From: Microbacteriaceae bacterium
GTDB lineage: Bacteria; Actinomycetota; Actinomycetes; Actinomycetales; Microbacteriaceae
Direction of reading: 5' to 3'
Length of the DNA: 64,000 bases
Assembly (NCBI GenBank): GCA_004297935.1
Contig: SCRE01000021.1
Coordinates: 62,001 to 126,000, forward strand
Part shown: piece after piece, positions 1 through 8,934 of the stretch
How the letters are laid out: every line of letters begins with the position of its first letter
Position numbering within the stretch: the stretch's first letter is position 1
Made by a program: the position numbers and the translations under genes
The notes under the pieces: model-generated
What the model saw: the letters and a program-made list of their open reading frames with translations, nothing else
Told to the model about the DNA's origin: nothing
Databases searched by the model: none

Positions 1-1860
1 GCCGCGGCCATCACGCCCGATGAGGACACACCGGGCACTGCGCGCGCCGGTGCCGCCATCGACGCACCGGCCGCTATGGACACTCGAGCGGATGCCGCAC
101 CATCCGTCGCCGACCTCACGACCCGCCTCGCACGCTGGGGCGCCCCGCCCGCCGCATTCGGCGCCCCGCCCACCACATTCACCCAACCGGAGGCCATCCA
201 GGCCCGCATCGAACACCTGGCCCGCCTGCACCTGATCGCCGTCGTCGACGGGCGCGTCAGCGTCTACTCGGCCGTGCGCGAGCGGTTCGCCGCCTGGCCG
301 TCAGAGGGGCTGCCATCCGGCCGCGAGCTGGCTGCAACCCCTCCACCGCCCTCGCGGGTTCCATCCGTCGCCGCGGCCTCCCCCGACCCGAATCCGGATG
401 CGGAAGCGGGCGTCGATCAGCGACTCACCGACCGGCTCGCGGCCGAACAGGCGTTCGCGGCCGTCGGTGCCACGGCCGGCCTGCTGACCGAGCTGTCTCG
501 GGAACCCGCCCGGCGGCTGCAGAAAGGCGGGATCGCGCATCCGGACACCCGCCGGCTCGCGGCCGCGACCGGGCAGCACGACGACACGGTCGCCACCCTG
601 CTGTGGTGCGCAGACACGACGGGTCTGACCGCGCTCGACGGCGCATTCGTCTCGGCAGCGCAGGCGGCGGACGATTGGTTCGGGCTTGACACCAGAGCGC
701 GCTGGGCGGCGCTGGCCGACGGCTGGCGTGCGGAAATGCCCGACGACGTGCGCAGCGTCCTGACTTATCGCGCGCACGCGGACTGGGCCGACGACCTGCT
801 GGAATTCGCACGCTGGCTGTATCCGGCGGATCAGAAACGGCTGGCGCGACGCCTCGACACATACGGCAGTGCGGCGGCGCTGCTCGGCATCACGGTGGGC
901 ACCGCGCCGACCCGCGCCGGTACGGCGCTGCTGGAGGCGGGCACGGATGCCGCATCCGCAGTGATCGCCGAACAGCTGCCGACCGAGATCGATCGGGTCT
1001 ACCTGCAACCCGATCTGTCGATCATCGCGCCCGGCCCGCTGCAGCCTGCGATCGACACCCGGCTGCGCGGGTTCGCCGATCTCGAGAACCGCGCGCTCGC
1101 ATCCGCCTTCCGGGTGTCGGCTGCGAGCATCACCCGAGCCATCGGCGCCGGCGAGGACGTCGCAGGGTTGCGAGCGTTCCTGCAGGAGATCTCGCTCACC
1201 GGCATCCCCCAGCCGCTGGATTACCTGTTGACCGAGACGGCGGCGCGTTACGGCCTGATCCGGGTTGCGGCGCTGGACCCCGAACGCGGGATCGAGCAGA
1301 TCGCCAACGACCGTCTCGAGATCGTGGATGCCGGCGACCCGCGAGCGCGCAGCCGGGTGCACTCGGCGGACACCGCGCTCCTCGACCGAATCGAGATCGA
1401 CCAGACGCTGGCCTCGCTCGGGCTCACCCGCACCTCGGACCACCAGCTGGACAGCCGATTCGAGCGCGATATCGTGTTCTGGGCGCTCTCGGACGCACGC
1501 TATCCGGTCGCGGCGGAGGACGCGGCCGGCCGGATCGCCGCCCCGCGACGCCGCGCGAGCGCTCCGCGGGCACTGCACCGCAGCGTCGACCCGCTGGATG
1601 CGTTGCTCGCGCGCCTGCGCGCGGCCGGCTCCCCGGGCGAGGAAAGCACGGTGCAAGCCTGGCTGGCTCGGCAGTTGGACGCGGCCGTGCGTTCCCGGTC
1701 CACCCTCATCGTCACCGTAGCCAGCCCGGGCGGCGGCGAGCGCGAGTACACCCTCGAACCGACCGGTCTCGGCGGCGGACGACTGCGCGGGCGCGATCGC
1801 ACCGTGGATGTCGAACGCACGCTTCCGCTGTCGAGCATCCGAGGCATCCGCACGCCGTAG
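1..1860 (+). CDS. Helicase-associated protein with XPB/Ssl2 N-terminal-like domain (5' partial)
   Basis: The frame is open from the first base of the window, so the true start probably lies upstream; the first ATG inside is at 76. The centre of the protein carries the block LQPDLSIIAPGPL followed by a region rich in ADLENRALAS-type residues, which is typical of the Helicase_C_3 (XPB/Ssl2 N-terminal-like) domain in actinobacteria. Family members are usually encoded directly before an XPB-type helicase, as here, where only 11 bases separate the two genes. A role as helicase partner in DNA repair is inferred from this context. No ATPase motifs are present in this protein itself. Codon use is strongly GC-biased and matches its neighbours. 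Confidence 0.85.
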   Translation, partial: AAAITPDEDTPGTARAGAAIDAPAAMDTRADAAPSVADLTTRLARWGAPPAAFGAPPTTFTQPEAIQARIEHLARLHLIAVVDGRVSVYSAVRERFAAWPSEGLPSGRELAATPPPPSRVPSVAAASPDPNPDAEAGVDQRLTDRLAAEQAFAAVGATAGLLTELSREPARRLQKGGIAHPDTRRLAAATGQHDDTVATLLWCADTTGLTALDGAFVSAAQAADDWFGLDTRARWAALADGWRAEMPDDVRSVLTYRAHADWADDLLEFARWLYPADQKRLARRLDTYGSAAALLGITVGTAPTRAGTALLEAGTDAASAVIAEQLPTEIDRVYLQPDLSIIAPGPLQPAIDTRLRGFADLENRALASAFRVSAASITRAIGAGEDVAGLRAFLQEISLTGIPQPLDYLLTETAARYGLIRVAALDPERGIEQIANDRLEIVDAGDPRARSRVHSADTALLDRIEIDQTLASLGLTRTSDHQLDSRFERDIVFWALSDARYPVAAEDAAGRIAAPRRRASAPRALHRSVDPLDALLARLRAAGSPGEESTVQAWLARQLDAAVRSRSTLIVTVASPGGGEREYTLEPTGLGGGRLRGRDRTVDVERTLPLSSIRGIRTP

Positions 1861-1871
1861 ACTGGATGGTT

Positions 1872-3512
1872 ATGTCTGACGGCCCCCTCATCGTGCAAAG
1901 CGACCGCACGGTGCTCCTCGAAGTCGCACACCCGTCGGCCGAGGACGCCCGGCACGATCTGAGCGTCTTCGCCGAACTGGAACGGGCGCCCGAGCACATC
2001 CACACCTACCGAATAACGCGGCTCGGCCTGTGGAATGCGCGTGCGGCCGGGCACCAGGCATCCGACATGCTCGCAACGCTTCAGACGTACTCGAAGTTCC
2101 CGGTGCCGCAGACGGTCGCCGTCGACATCGTCGAGACCGTCGCACGCTATGGCCGGCTGACGATCGAACGCGACGACGAGGGTGCCCTGCTGCTGCGCAG
2201 CGACGACCTGGCCGTCCTGACCGAGGTCGCCGGCGCCAAACGCATCTCCCCGTTGCTGACCGGTCGGGTCGACGACACGACGTTCACGGTCGAAGCGTGG
2301 GCGCGCGGTCAGCTCAAGCAGGAGTTGGTGAAGCTGGGCTGGCCGGCGGAGGACCTGGCCGGCTACACGCCGGGCACCCCGCATCCGATCGCGCTTGTCG
2401 AAGACAGCTGGCAGCTGCGCGGCTACCAGCAGAAGGCGATCGACAATTTCTTCGGCGGTGGCTCAGGTGTCGTCGTGCTGCCGTGCGGCGCCGGCAAGAC
2501 CCTGGTCGGGGCGGGCGCCATGGCCACCGCCCAGACCACGACGCTCGTGCTGGTGACCAACACGGTGTCGGCTCGTCAGTGGCGCGACGAACTGCTCAAA
2601 CGCACGACGTTGACGGTCGAGGAGATCGGCGAGTACTCCGGGCAGGTCAAGGAGGTGAGGCCGGTGACGATCGCGACGTACCAGATCCTCACCGCGAAGC
2701 GAAAAGGGCACTATGCGCACCTGGCGTTGCTCGACGCGATGGACTGGGGGCTCGTCGTCTACGACGAGGTGCACCTGCTGCCGGCCCCGGTCTTCAAACT
2801 CACTGCCGAGCTGCAGGCGCGTCGCCGCCTCGGGCTGACGGCGACCCTCGTCCGTGAGGACGGCCGCGAGGGCGACGTGTTCAGCCTGATCGGCCCCAAG
2901 CGTTTCGACGCACCGTGGAAGGAGATCGAAGCGCAGGGCTTCATCTCGCCCGCTGCCTGCTACGAGGTCCGCATCGACCTGCCGCAATCCGACCGGCTCT
3001 CCTACGCCGCGGCGGCGGACGACGAACGCTACCGCCTGGCCGCGACCGCGCCGGCGAAACTGGATGTCGTGCGGCAGCTGGTTGCGCGCCACACCGGTGA
3101 GCGCATCCTCGTCATCGGACAGTACCTCGACCAGATCGACGAGTTGGCGGCGGCCCTGAATGCGCCGTCCTTGACCGGTGCGACGCCGGTGGACGAGCGC
3201 GAGCGCCTGTACCAGGAGTTCCGCGAGGGACGCACTCTGGTGCTCGTGGTCTCGAAGGTGGCCAATTTCTCCGTCGATCTGCCGGAGGCGACGGTGGCCA
3301 TCCAGGTGTCCGGCTCGTTCGGATCACGACAGGAGGAGGCGCAGCGACTCGGGCGACTGCTTCGACCGAAGGAGTCGGGACTGTCCGCGAACTTCTACAC
3401 ACTCGTCGCCCGGGACACCGTCGACCAGGATTTCGCTCAGAACCGTCAACGGTTCTTGGCCGAGCAGGGCTACAGCTACACGATCCTGGACGCCCACACC
3501 CTCGCTGCGTAG
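1872..3512 (+). CDS. XPB-family DNA repair helicase
   Basis: A superfamily 2 helicase of the bacterial XPB type, expected to use ATP to open DNA in repair. The N-terminal domain (about residues 1-170) precedes a Walker A motif PCGAGKT near residue 205, a DEVH box in YDEVHLLPA near residue 298, the motif LTATLVREDG soon after, and a C-terminal motif VI QRLGRLLRP. The ATG at 1872 gives the N-terminus MSDGPLIVQSDR, which fits the family; an in-frame ATG lies two codons upstream at 1866. It follows the helicase-associated gene by 11 bases and is very likely cotranscribed with it. The gene ends convergent with the reductase gene at 3570. Confidence 0.95.
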   Translation: MSDGPLIVQSDRTVLLEVAHPSAEDARHDLSVFAELERAPEHIHTYRITRLGLWNARAAGHQASDMLATLQTYSKFPVPQTVAVDIVETVARYGRLTIERDDEGALLLRSDDLAVLTEVAGAKRISPLLTGRVDDTTFTVEAWARGQLKQELVKLGWPAEDLAGYTPGTPHPIALVEDSWQLRGYQQKAIDNFFGGGSGVVVLPCGAGKTLVGAGAMATAQTTTLVLVTNTVSARQWRDELLKRTTLTVEEIGEYSGQVKEVRPVTIATYQILTAKRKGHYAHLALLDAMDWGLVVYDEVHLLPAPVFKLTAELQARRRLGLTATLVREDGREGDVFSLIGPKRFDAPWKEIEAQGFISPAACYEVRIDLPQSDRLSYAAAADDERYRLAATAPAKLDVVRQLVARHTGERILVIGQYLDQIDELAAALNAPSLTGATPVDERERLYQEFREGRTLVLVVSKVANFSVDLPEATVAIQVSGSFGSRQEEAQRLGRLLRPKESGLSANFYTLVARDTVDQDFAQNRQRFLAEQGYSYTILDAHTLAA

Positions 3513-3569
3513 CGAAGCCCCTCTCGCTGAGGTGCGGATTGGCGGAGGTCGGCGGGGTGGCGGCGCTTC

Positions 3570-4337
3570 TCAGCCCGCGGAATGGGCGCGCAGATAGCGC
3601 AGCAGCAGCGTGTCATCGGAGGCGAGAACGTGCGCGAGCCGCAACCGTGCGGGAGCCTCGGGCACGTAACCGCTGATGATGCCGAGTCCCGTCGCGCCCT
3701 CCAGCAGCGGGCTCACGGTGAGGCACAGCTCATCGACGGCGTCATCCGCGAGCATCGAACCGAACAGATGCGGCCCGCCCTCCGAATGCACCTGGGCGAG
3801 GCCGCGCTCGGCGAGCGAACGCAGCATCCAGGCGGTGTCGACATCGTCCTCGCCGCAGACCAGCACATCGGCGACGTCGGCGAGCGCCGTTCGCCGGCCG
3901 ACGGGCGAGCCTGCACCGGTCACGACGATCGGTCGCACGGGGGCGTCGACGAAGATCCTGTCGTCCGGCTCGAGGTTCAACGACGCGGAGACGAGCGCGA
4001 ACACCGGTTGCGGCGCCAAACCGGCTGCCAGCCGTCGCGCCTCCGCCGCCGCCGCGACGCGCATCGGCCCGTAGCCCTCCGTGCGTACGGTTCCCGCCCC
4101 GACGACGACGACGTCGCACAGGGTGCGCAGCAGATCGAACACCCGGTGATCCGCGGCATCCGACAGCCCGCCGGAGAGGCCGTTGTGGGTGGCAGCGCCG
4201 TCGACGCTCGCGACGAAGTTGACGCGCGCCCAGCGTGCCGCGTTCGCCGGGGGCGCGTACCAGGCTGCGATGTCGTCATCCGTCGCCTCTGCGGATGCCG
4301 GCAACGGCCAGATCCGCGTGATCGTCGCGTCACCCAT
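3570..4337 (-). CDS. RibD C-terminal-type pyrimidine/dihydrofolate reductase family protein
   Basis: The protein (about 255 residues) has the fold signature of the RibD C-terminal/DHFR-like reductases: NFVASVDGA near the N-terminus, VVVGAGTVRTEGYGP in the middle and SEGGPHLFGSML towards the end, the last being the usual NADPH-binding and substrate loop. It lacks the deaminase half of a full RibD. The start at 4337 is chosen because an AAGAGGG ribosome site lies just before it; the gene then overlaps the 3' end of the FolP2-like gene by 8 bases, which indicates translational coupling. Whether it reduces a riboflavin precursor or a pterin is not decided by sequence; the folate-type neighbours make a pterin substrate attractive. 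Confidence 0.85.
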   Translation of the reverse strand: MGDATITRIWPLPASAEATDDDIAAWYAPPANAARWARVNFVASVDGAATHNGLSGGLSDAADHRVFDLLRTLCDVVVVGAGTVRTEGYGPMRVAAAAEARRLAAGLAPQPVFALVSASLNLEPDDRIFVDAPVRPIVVTGAGSPVGRRTALADVADVLVCGEDDVDTAWMLRSLAERGLAQVHSEGGPHLFGSMLADDAVDELCLTVSPLLEGATGLGIISGYVPEAPARLRLAHVLASDDTLLLRYLRAHSAG

Positions 4338-5286
4338 CGCTGCCCTCTTCATCGCTGTCCACGGTATTGATCTCTCCCATGTTGTGCTTCAGGTACGCCG
4401 GCGCGCGGAAGCCCAGAATCGCCTCCGTCATCCGCACGGCTGCGACGGATTCCGCCACGTTGTGCATGCGCACGATCCGTGCGCCCTGCACGATGGCGAA
4501 CACCGCGGCAGCGAGCGAGCCTTCCAGGCGGCCGCCGCGCGCAGCGTTCAGCGTCTCCCCGATGAAGTCCTTGTTCGAAACGGCGGCGAGAGTCGGCAGC
4601 CCGAGGGCGGCGATTTCGGAAAACCTGCGCGTGAGTTCGAGGGACTGCAGCGTGTTCTTGTTGAGGTCGTGGCCCGGATCGATCACGATGCGCGATTCCG
4701 GCACACCGAGGCCGACCGCGTATTCGACTCGATCGTGCAGGAACGCTGCGATCTCGCCGGCCACGTCGTCGTAGTGCGGGCGCGGGTAGAACGTGCGCGG
4801 CCTCGCCAGGCTGTGCGTGATCACGAGCGTCGCGTCGCTGTCTGCGACGACCCGAACGATCTCGGGATCCCGCAGTCCCGTGGTGTCGTTGACGACGTTG
4901 GCCCCGGCCTGGATGCAACGCTGTGCCACCTCCGCTCGGAACGTGTCGACAGAGATCACGACGCCCGAGCGCTCGCGCACCGCCGTGACCACCGGAAGCA
5001 CGCGGTCCAGTTCCTCGCTCACCGGCACCTCGGGGCCGGGCGCGAACGGCGCCCCGCCGATGTCGATCCAGTCCGCACCGGCCTCCGCTGCGTCCAGGCA
5101 GGCGCGCACAGCGGCATCCAGCGCAAAGGTGGCACCGCGATCGTAGAACGAGTCCGGCGTGCGGTTGACAACCGCCATCACCGCAACGTGCGTGCTGAAG
5201 TCGAAGCTGCGCTCGCCGATGGTTCTCACCGGCGAGCGCAGCGGAGGCAGGTACACGGCAGGTGCGGGCGGCGCAGCGAACGACAT
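4330..5286 (-). CDS. Dihydropteroate synthase family protein, FolP2-like
   Basis: A TIM-barrel of the pterin-binding family with the motifs VNRTPDSFYDRGATF, VISVDTF, NDTTG, DPGHDLNKNT and SNKDFIGE. The NRTPDSFYD variant (instead of NVTPDSFSD) is the mark of actinobacterial FolP2, and mycobacterial FolP2 is reported not to act as a normal dihydropteroate synthase. The function may therefore differ from sulfonamide-target FolP. Starts at 5295 (ATG) and 5325 (GTG) are also possible; 5286 is preferred because homologues begin shortly before the LRSPVRTIG block. It is transcribed with the RibD-type gene downstream and lies close behind the FAD reductase gene. Confidence 0.87.
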   Translation of the reverse strand: MSFAAPPAPAVYLPPLRSPVRTIGERSFDFSTHVAVMAVVNRTPDSFYDRGATFALDAAVRACLDAAEAGADWIDIGGAPFAPGPEVPVSEELDRVLPVVTAVRERSGVVISVDTFRAEVAQRCIQAGANVVNDTTGLRDPEIVRVVADSDATLVITHSLARPRTFYPRPHYDDVAGEIAAFLHDRVEYAVGLGVPESRIVIDPGHDLNKNTLQSLELTRRFSEIAALGLPTLAAVSNKDFIGETLNAARGGRLEGSLAAAVFAIVQGARIVRMHNVAESVAAVRMTEAILGFRAPAYLKHNMGEINTVDSDEEGSDG

Positions 5287-5336
5287 ATCACCCATCGTGC
5301 CGGAAAAGCCTGTTCGGCGCCTCACACCTCAGCGCC

Positions 5337-6575
5337 TCACACCTCTGTGATCGGAATGCTCGCATCCGCGAGTCGAGCGGCATCCACGCTGCGCGCCGAC
5401 CGCACGAGCGACTGGATGTCTTCACTCACGTCCCACACGTTCACGTTCATCCCGGCGACCACGCGTCCGTCGGCAGCCTGCCAGAATGCGATGAACTCGC
5501 GCGTGGCGGGATCCCCCCGGTAGACGACCGTCGCGTCGCCGGTGAGCGTGGGATAACCGGCGTACTCCATCCCGAGGTCGTACTGGTCCGTGTAGAAGTA
5601 GGGGATGTCGTCGAACACGACGTCCTGGCCGAGCATGCTCTTCGCAGCCACCTTGCCTGCATTGATCGCGTTCGCCCAGTGCTCATTGCGCATGTGCACC
5701 TTGACCACCGGGTGGAGCGCGTTCGCCACATCGCCCGCCGCGAAGACATCCGGCGCACTGGTCTGCAGCCGCTCATCCGTTTCGATGCCGCGGTTGATGG
5801 TGATTCCGGCGGCCTGGGCGAGGTCGACATTCGGTATGGCGCCGGCGCCGACCACGACGAGATCGGCGGGCAGCGTTTCGATCCCTGCTGCCCCCTCGAT
5901 CACCACGCCGGTGACGTGGCCGTCCTTCTCCTCGAACTCCTTCAGGCTCGCCGGCAGCCGGAACTCCACGCCGTGTTCGCGGTGCATCTTCTCGAAAACT
6001 CCGCCGAGCTCATCGCCGAGCGCAACGCTCAGCGCCACGTTCTCCATGCCGATGACCGTGACGTTGTTGCCGTAGCCACGCGCCGCTGCGGCGATCTCCA
6101 GGCCGATCCAGCCCGAGCCGACGATGACGAGTCTCTTGCCCCCGACACTCAAGGCGTCGCGCAGCGCTTCGCTCTCTTCGACGGTGCGCAGGTAATAGAT
6201 GCCGCTCGCCTCATAGTTCGGCACATGCAGCCGACGCGACGATGCGCCGGTGGCCAGCAGCAGCTGGTCATAGTGCAGTCGATCGCCCGAATCGAGCACA
6301 ACCTCGTGTGCTGCAAGATCGAGCGCGGCCGCGGGGCTGTTCAGCAGCAGCTCCACCTTGTTGTCGGCGTACCACTGGTCCGGATGCACGAAGATCGTGT
6401 CGCGGGCTGCGTCGCCCTTGAAGTACTCCTTCGACAGCGGCGGCCGAAGATACGGATGGTGCGACTCGGCCGCCACGATGCGCAGGCTCCCGTCGAAGCC
6501 CTCGGCGCGAAGCGTCTCTGCGGCCGTGGCCGCCGCGAGGCCTCCCCCGACGATGACGATTTCTTTATTGCTCAT
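5337..6575 (-). CDS. NAD(P)/FAD-dependent ferredoxin-type reductase
   Basis: A 412-residue pyridine-nucleotide-disulfide-fold oxidoreductase. The FAD dinucleotide motif VIVGGGLAAATAAETL opens the protein, the NAD(P) motif VIVGSGWIGLEIA lies near residue 150 and the second FAD motif DVFAAGDVAN near residue 270. There is no redox-active CxxxxC pair, and the C-terminal part fits the reductase domain of ferredoxin/rubredoxin/putidaredoxin reductases. The start at 6575 has an AAGGGAGT ribosome site. No cognate ferredoxin or oxygenase gene is nearby. Its position between folE and the FolP2-like gene may be operonic, but no biochemical link to pterins is evident. Confidence 0.9.
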   Translation of the reverse strand: MSNKEIVIVGGGLAAATAAETLRAEGFDGSLRIVAAESHHPYLRPPLSKEYFKGDAARDTIFVHPDQWYADNKVELLLNSPAAALDLAAHEVVLDSGDRLHYDQLLLATGASSRRLHVPNYEASGIYYLRTVEESEALRDALSVGGKRLVIVGSGWIGLEIAAAARGYGNNVTVIGMENVALSVALGDELGGVFEKMHREHGVEFRLPASLKEFEEKDGHVTGVVIEGAAGIETLPADLVVVGAGAIPNVDLAQAAGITINRGIETDERLQTSAPDVFAAGDVANALHPVVKVHMRNEHWANAINAGKVAAKSMLGQDVVFDDIPYFYTDQYDLGMEYAGYPTLTGDATVVYRGDPATREFIAFWQAADGRVVAGMNVNVWDVSEDIQSLVRSARSVDAARLADASIPITEV

Positions 6576-6616
6576 GCTGTACTCCCTTGCCTGATAACTG
6601 TGTCCGATAGTGGCTG

Positions 6617-6680
6617 TGCTCGATGACGATGGTGCTCGATGACGACTGTGCTCGACAGTGACCGCGCTCGATGAAACGGA
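6617..6680. repeat. Imperfect 16-bp tandem repeat, four copies
   Basis: Four consecutive 16-base units based on TGCTCGATGACGATGG lie between the FAD reductase start and the end of folE. The first two copies are nearly identical and the last two are degenerate. Any leader RNA of the reductase would include them. It is one of several such short tandem arrays in the window. Confidence 0.8.
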
Positions 6681-6690
6681 TGGCTGCGCT

Positions 6691-7356
6691 TCAGCGACGG
6701 CCGTCACGGAAGAAACGCTCGCGCAGGTCCGCGCGTTCCTTCAGAGCGCCAGTGAATGTCGAGGTGATCGTCAGCGCTCCGCGCGCCTGGATGCCGCGAA
6801 TCGTCATGCAGGTGTGTTCGGCTTCGATGACCACGCCGGCTCCGACCGCGTCGAGCTCCGAGTCGATCCAGTTCGCGATCTGGCGGGTGAGTCGTTCCTG
6901 CACCTGCAGGTCATGGCTGAAGAAGTCCACAACGCGTGCGAGCTTGGACAGGCCGATCAGCCGCTCACCCGGCAGGTAGCCGACATGTGCGACGCCCTGA
7001 AACGGCAGCAGGTGGTGCTCACAGAGCGAATGGAACGGGATGTCACGCACGAGCACGAGCTCGTCGTATCCTTCCGTGTTCGGAAAGGTCGTCGGCGAGA
7101 AGTCCTTCGGACGCAACTGCTCGATGAATGCGTCGGTGACGCGGCGCGGCGTATCCGCCAGATGCTCGCTGTGCGGGTCGCGTCCGAGCGCCTTCAGCAG
7201 CTCGGTCACCGCGGCCTGGGCCCGGATGCGGTCCACGCTGCCCGTTCCGTCGGCCTCGATGGGGTCGTCGATGACCGGCCTGAGGAGGCTCGCCGCGGCC
7301 GCGGCCCGTTCGGTGTCGATGGTGCGCATCCGCAGATCTGTGGCATTGATGGTCAT
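6691..7356 (-). CDS. folE: GTP cyclohydrolase I
   Basis: Converts GTP to 7,8-dihydroneopterin triphosphate, the first step of folate synthesis. The 221-residue protein has the expected family length beyond a roughly 30-residue variable N-terminus. Diagnostic motifs are DTPRRV, the zinc-ligand segment SLCEHHLLPF, GYLPGERLIGLSKLARVV, QERLT and EAEHTCMTIRG, which together carry the Cys-His-Cys zinc site and the catalytic histidine. The gene precedes the FAD reductase and FolP2-like genes on the same strand, so it may supply a pterin to the reductase pair downstream. Confidence 0.96.
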   Translation of the reverse strand: MTINATDLRMRTIDTERAAAAASLLRPVIDDPIEADGTGSVDRIRAQAAVTELLKALGRDPHSEHLADTPRRVTDAFIEQLRPKDFSPTTFPNTEGYDELVLVRDIPFHSLCEHHLLPFQGVAHVGYLPGERLIGLSKLARVVDFFSHDLQVQERLTRQIANWIDSELDAVGAGVVIEAEHTCMTIRGIQARGALTITSTFTGALKERADLRERFFRDGRR

Positions 7357-7410
7357 CGAGACCCTCCCGTGGCTGCTTCCCAGTCTCTCATCGAATGACC
7401 CTCTCCTCTT

Positions 7411-7872
7411 TCACGCGGCCGTGCCGCGGGATTGTTCGCGTGACTGTGCGCGAGCCGCCGGGCTCACCGAGAGTCGCCAGAGCGCGAGTGCCGCGACCAG
7501 CAGCCCGAAGTCGCGCAGGGCGACATCGAAGTATCCGGGCAGCACCAGAAGGTCGATGATGATCCCGGCGAGCCAGAGGCTCACCAGCAATGACCCCCAG
7601 CGCGGCACGAGTGCGACACAGACGCCGGCGACGATCTCGATGATTCCGACGATGTACATGAATTGCTGCCCCGTCATTGGGGCCACGTCGGTGACCAGCG
7701 GTGCCAGATAGTGCGGCCAGAACGTCAGGATGTTGAAGAACTTGTCGATGCCGAAGGCGATCGGCGCGATGGTGAACACGGTACGGAGCAGGAGGAACGC
7801 CTGCCTGGCCGGGTCTGCGTCGAGCAACGAGCGGCCTCGAATCGCCGCCGAGTGTGGTGTTGTGGTGACCAT
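7411..7872 (-). CDS. DoxX-like integral membrane protein
   Basis: A 153-residue protein with four hydrophobic segments (roughly residues 28-45, 68-88, 92-110 and 114-132) and the early motif RTVFTIAPIAFGIDKFFN, which fits small DoxX/DoxD-like membrane proteins. The biochemical role is unknown; members of this group are often linked to redox or sulfur stress. The start is preceded by AAAGGACG. The gene is divergent from a COG2345 regulator, which probably controls it through the shared 117-base intergenic region. Confidence 0.75.
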   Translation of the reverse strand: MVTTTPHSAAIRGRSLLDADPARQAFLLLRTVFTIAPIAFGIDKFFNILTFWPHYLAPLVTDVAPMTGQQFMYIVGIIEIVAGVCVALVPRWGSLLVSLWLAGIIIDLLVLPGYFDVALRDFGLLVAALALWRLSVSPAARAQSREQSRGTAA

Positions 7873-7931
7873 GGAACGTCCTTTCGATGTTGTGGCGGGT
7901 ACGCATGAATTCCAAAACTCAACAGTTCGAC

Positions 7932-7959
7932 TTTAGAAGCATCGATATTCTTTTGTCAA
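7932..7959 (-). promoter_or_regulatory. Candidate sigma-70-type promoter of the DoxX-like gene
   Basis: On the minus strand TTGACA (7959-7954) is separated by 16 bases from TCTAAA (7937-7932). The region is AT-rich compared with its surroundings. A short inverted pair CAACAG/CTGTTG flanks it (starting near 7919 and 7963) and could be an operator for the divergent regulator; that part is inference. Confidence 0.55.
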
Positions 7960-7989
7960 GATCTGTTGTTTTAGAGTTATCCTGGAATC

Positions 7990-8673
7990 ATGCAGTCTTC
8001 CACTCCCGATCGACTCTCGGCGCTCGCCGCCGTCAGCGACCCCGTGCGGCGCGCGCTGTTCGAACTCGTGGGTGCGCGCGATCAGCCGATCAGCCGGGAC
8101 GATGCGGCCGCCGCACTGGGGCTGGCCAGAAGCACGGCGGCCTTCCATCTGGATCGGCTCGTCGAGGAGGGCCTGCTCGCCGTCGAATTCAAGCGGTTGA
8201 GCGGGCGAACCGGGCCCGGCGCAGGCCGACCCAGCAAGCTGTACAGCCGCGCCACCGACGAGATCTCGGTTTCGATCCCGGAACGGCACTATGAGCTCGC
8301 CGGCGAACTGCTCGCCTCGGCGATCGACGATGCCGACCGCACCGGCAGTCCGGTTCGCGACGCGCTCGCGAACGTCGCCGAGCAGACCGGCCGCGAACTC
8401 GGCGCTGCCGCCGACTCATTGCAGACCGCGCTGCACCGGTGCGGCTACGAGCCCTACGACGACGACGCCGGCGGGATGCTGCTGGCGAACTGCCCCTTCC
8501 ACCGACTCTCGACCAGCCACGCCGATGTGATCTGCCACGCGAACCTCGACCTGCTGCGCGGCATGGCCGACGGCGTGGGCGATGACGCGCACGAGATCGT
8601 GTTCGCGCCCGGAGAGGGTCCGTGCTGTGTGCGCATCGCCGGCCGCGCCGGCCGAACGGATGCTACGAGCTGA
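7990..8673 (+). CDS. COG2345-type winged-helix regulator with conserved cysteines (SufR-like)
   Basis: The N-terminal half is an ArsR-like winged helix (AAALGLARSTAAFHLDRL recognition region) followed by the basic wing GPGAGRPSKLY. The C-terminal half carries cysteines in the order C-x16-C-x13-C and then a CC pair near the end; the CPFH and C-x13-C spacing resembles the iron-sulfur ligands of SufR-type COG2345 regulators. A redox- or Fe-S-sensing repressor is therefore likely, acting on the divergent DoxX-like gene. No clear Shine-Dalgarno site precedes the ATG and TTATCC lies just upstream, so the message could be leaderless. The 3' end overlaps the small zinc-ribbon gene on the other strand by 11 bases. 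Confidence 0.8.
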   Translation: MQSSTPDRLSALAAVSDPVRRALFELVGARDQPISRDDAAAALGLARSTAAFHLDRLVEEGLLAVEFKRLSGRTGPGAGRPSKLYSRATDEISVSIPERHYELAGELLASAIDDADRTGSPVRDALANVAEQTGRELGAAADSLQTALHRCGYEPYDDDAGGMLLANCPFHRLSTSHADVICHANLDLLRGMADGVGDDAHEIVFAPGEGPCCVRIAGRAGRTDATS

Positions 8674-8854
8674 CGCGCTCCTCGCCCGGCTTCAGCCCGC
8701 AGCGCCAGCACGGCCCGGTGTGACTCTCCAGCACCGCACCGCACTCCGGGCACAGCAGCGAGAGCCAGCAGGCCGGGTCGCCACCCGGCTCGGCATCCGA
8801 TTCGGTGCTGCGCCACTCATGCGGCGACCGGTCAGAATGTTCCTCGACGCCCAT
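8663..8854 (-). CDS. Small zinc-ribbon-like protein
   Basis: A 63-residue protein whose second half has two pairs of cysteines, CPEC and CWRC, separated by about ten residues, a probable zinc ribbon; another Cys lies in PACWLSLL. The start at 8854 is supported by a perfect AGGAGG site five bases upstream. The 3' end overlaps the convergent regulator gene. No specific function can be given. Confidence 0.7.
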   Translation of the reverse strand: MGVEEHSDRSPHEWRSTESDAEPGGDPACWLSLLCPECGAVLESHTGPCWRCGLKPGEERVSS

Positions 8855-8934
8855 CAGTCCTCCTAGTGCCAGCGTAACTCCGACCCACCAGGGACTCACA
8901 GGATAGATCCAGCCCACGCGCAGATACTAGGGGG

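Noticed and set aside
301-1656. Long minus-strand open frame opposite the helicase-associated gene, and similar long frames opposite other genes (for example 26633-28339, 30024-31577)
   Set aside because: High GC content makes the antisense frames of real genes open. They are rich in Arg and His, show no domain, and lack ribosome sites, while the other strand encodes recognisable families.
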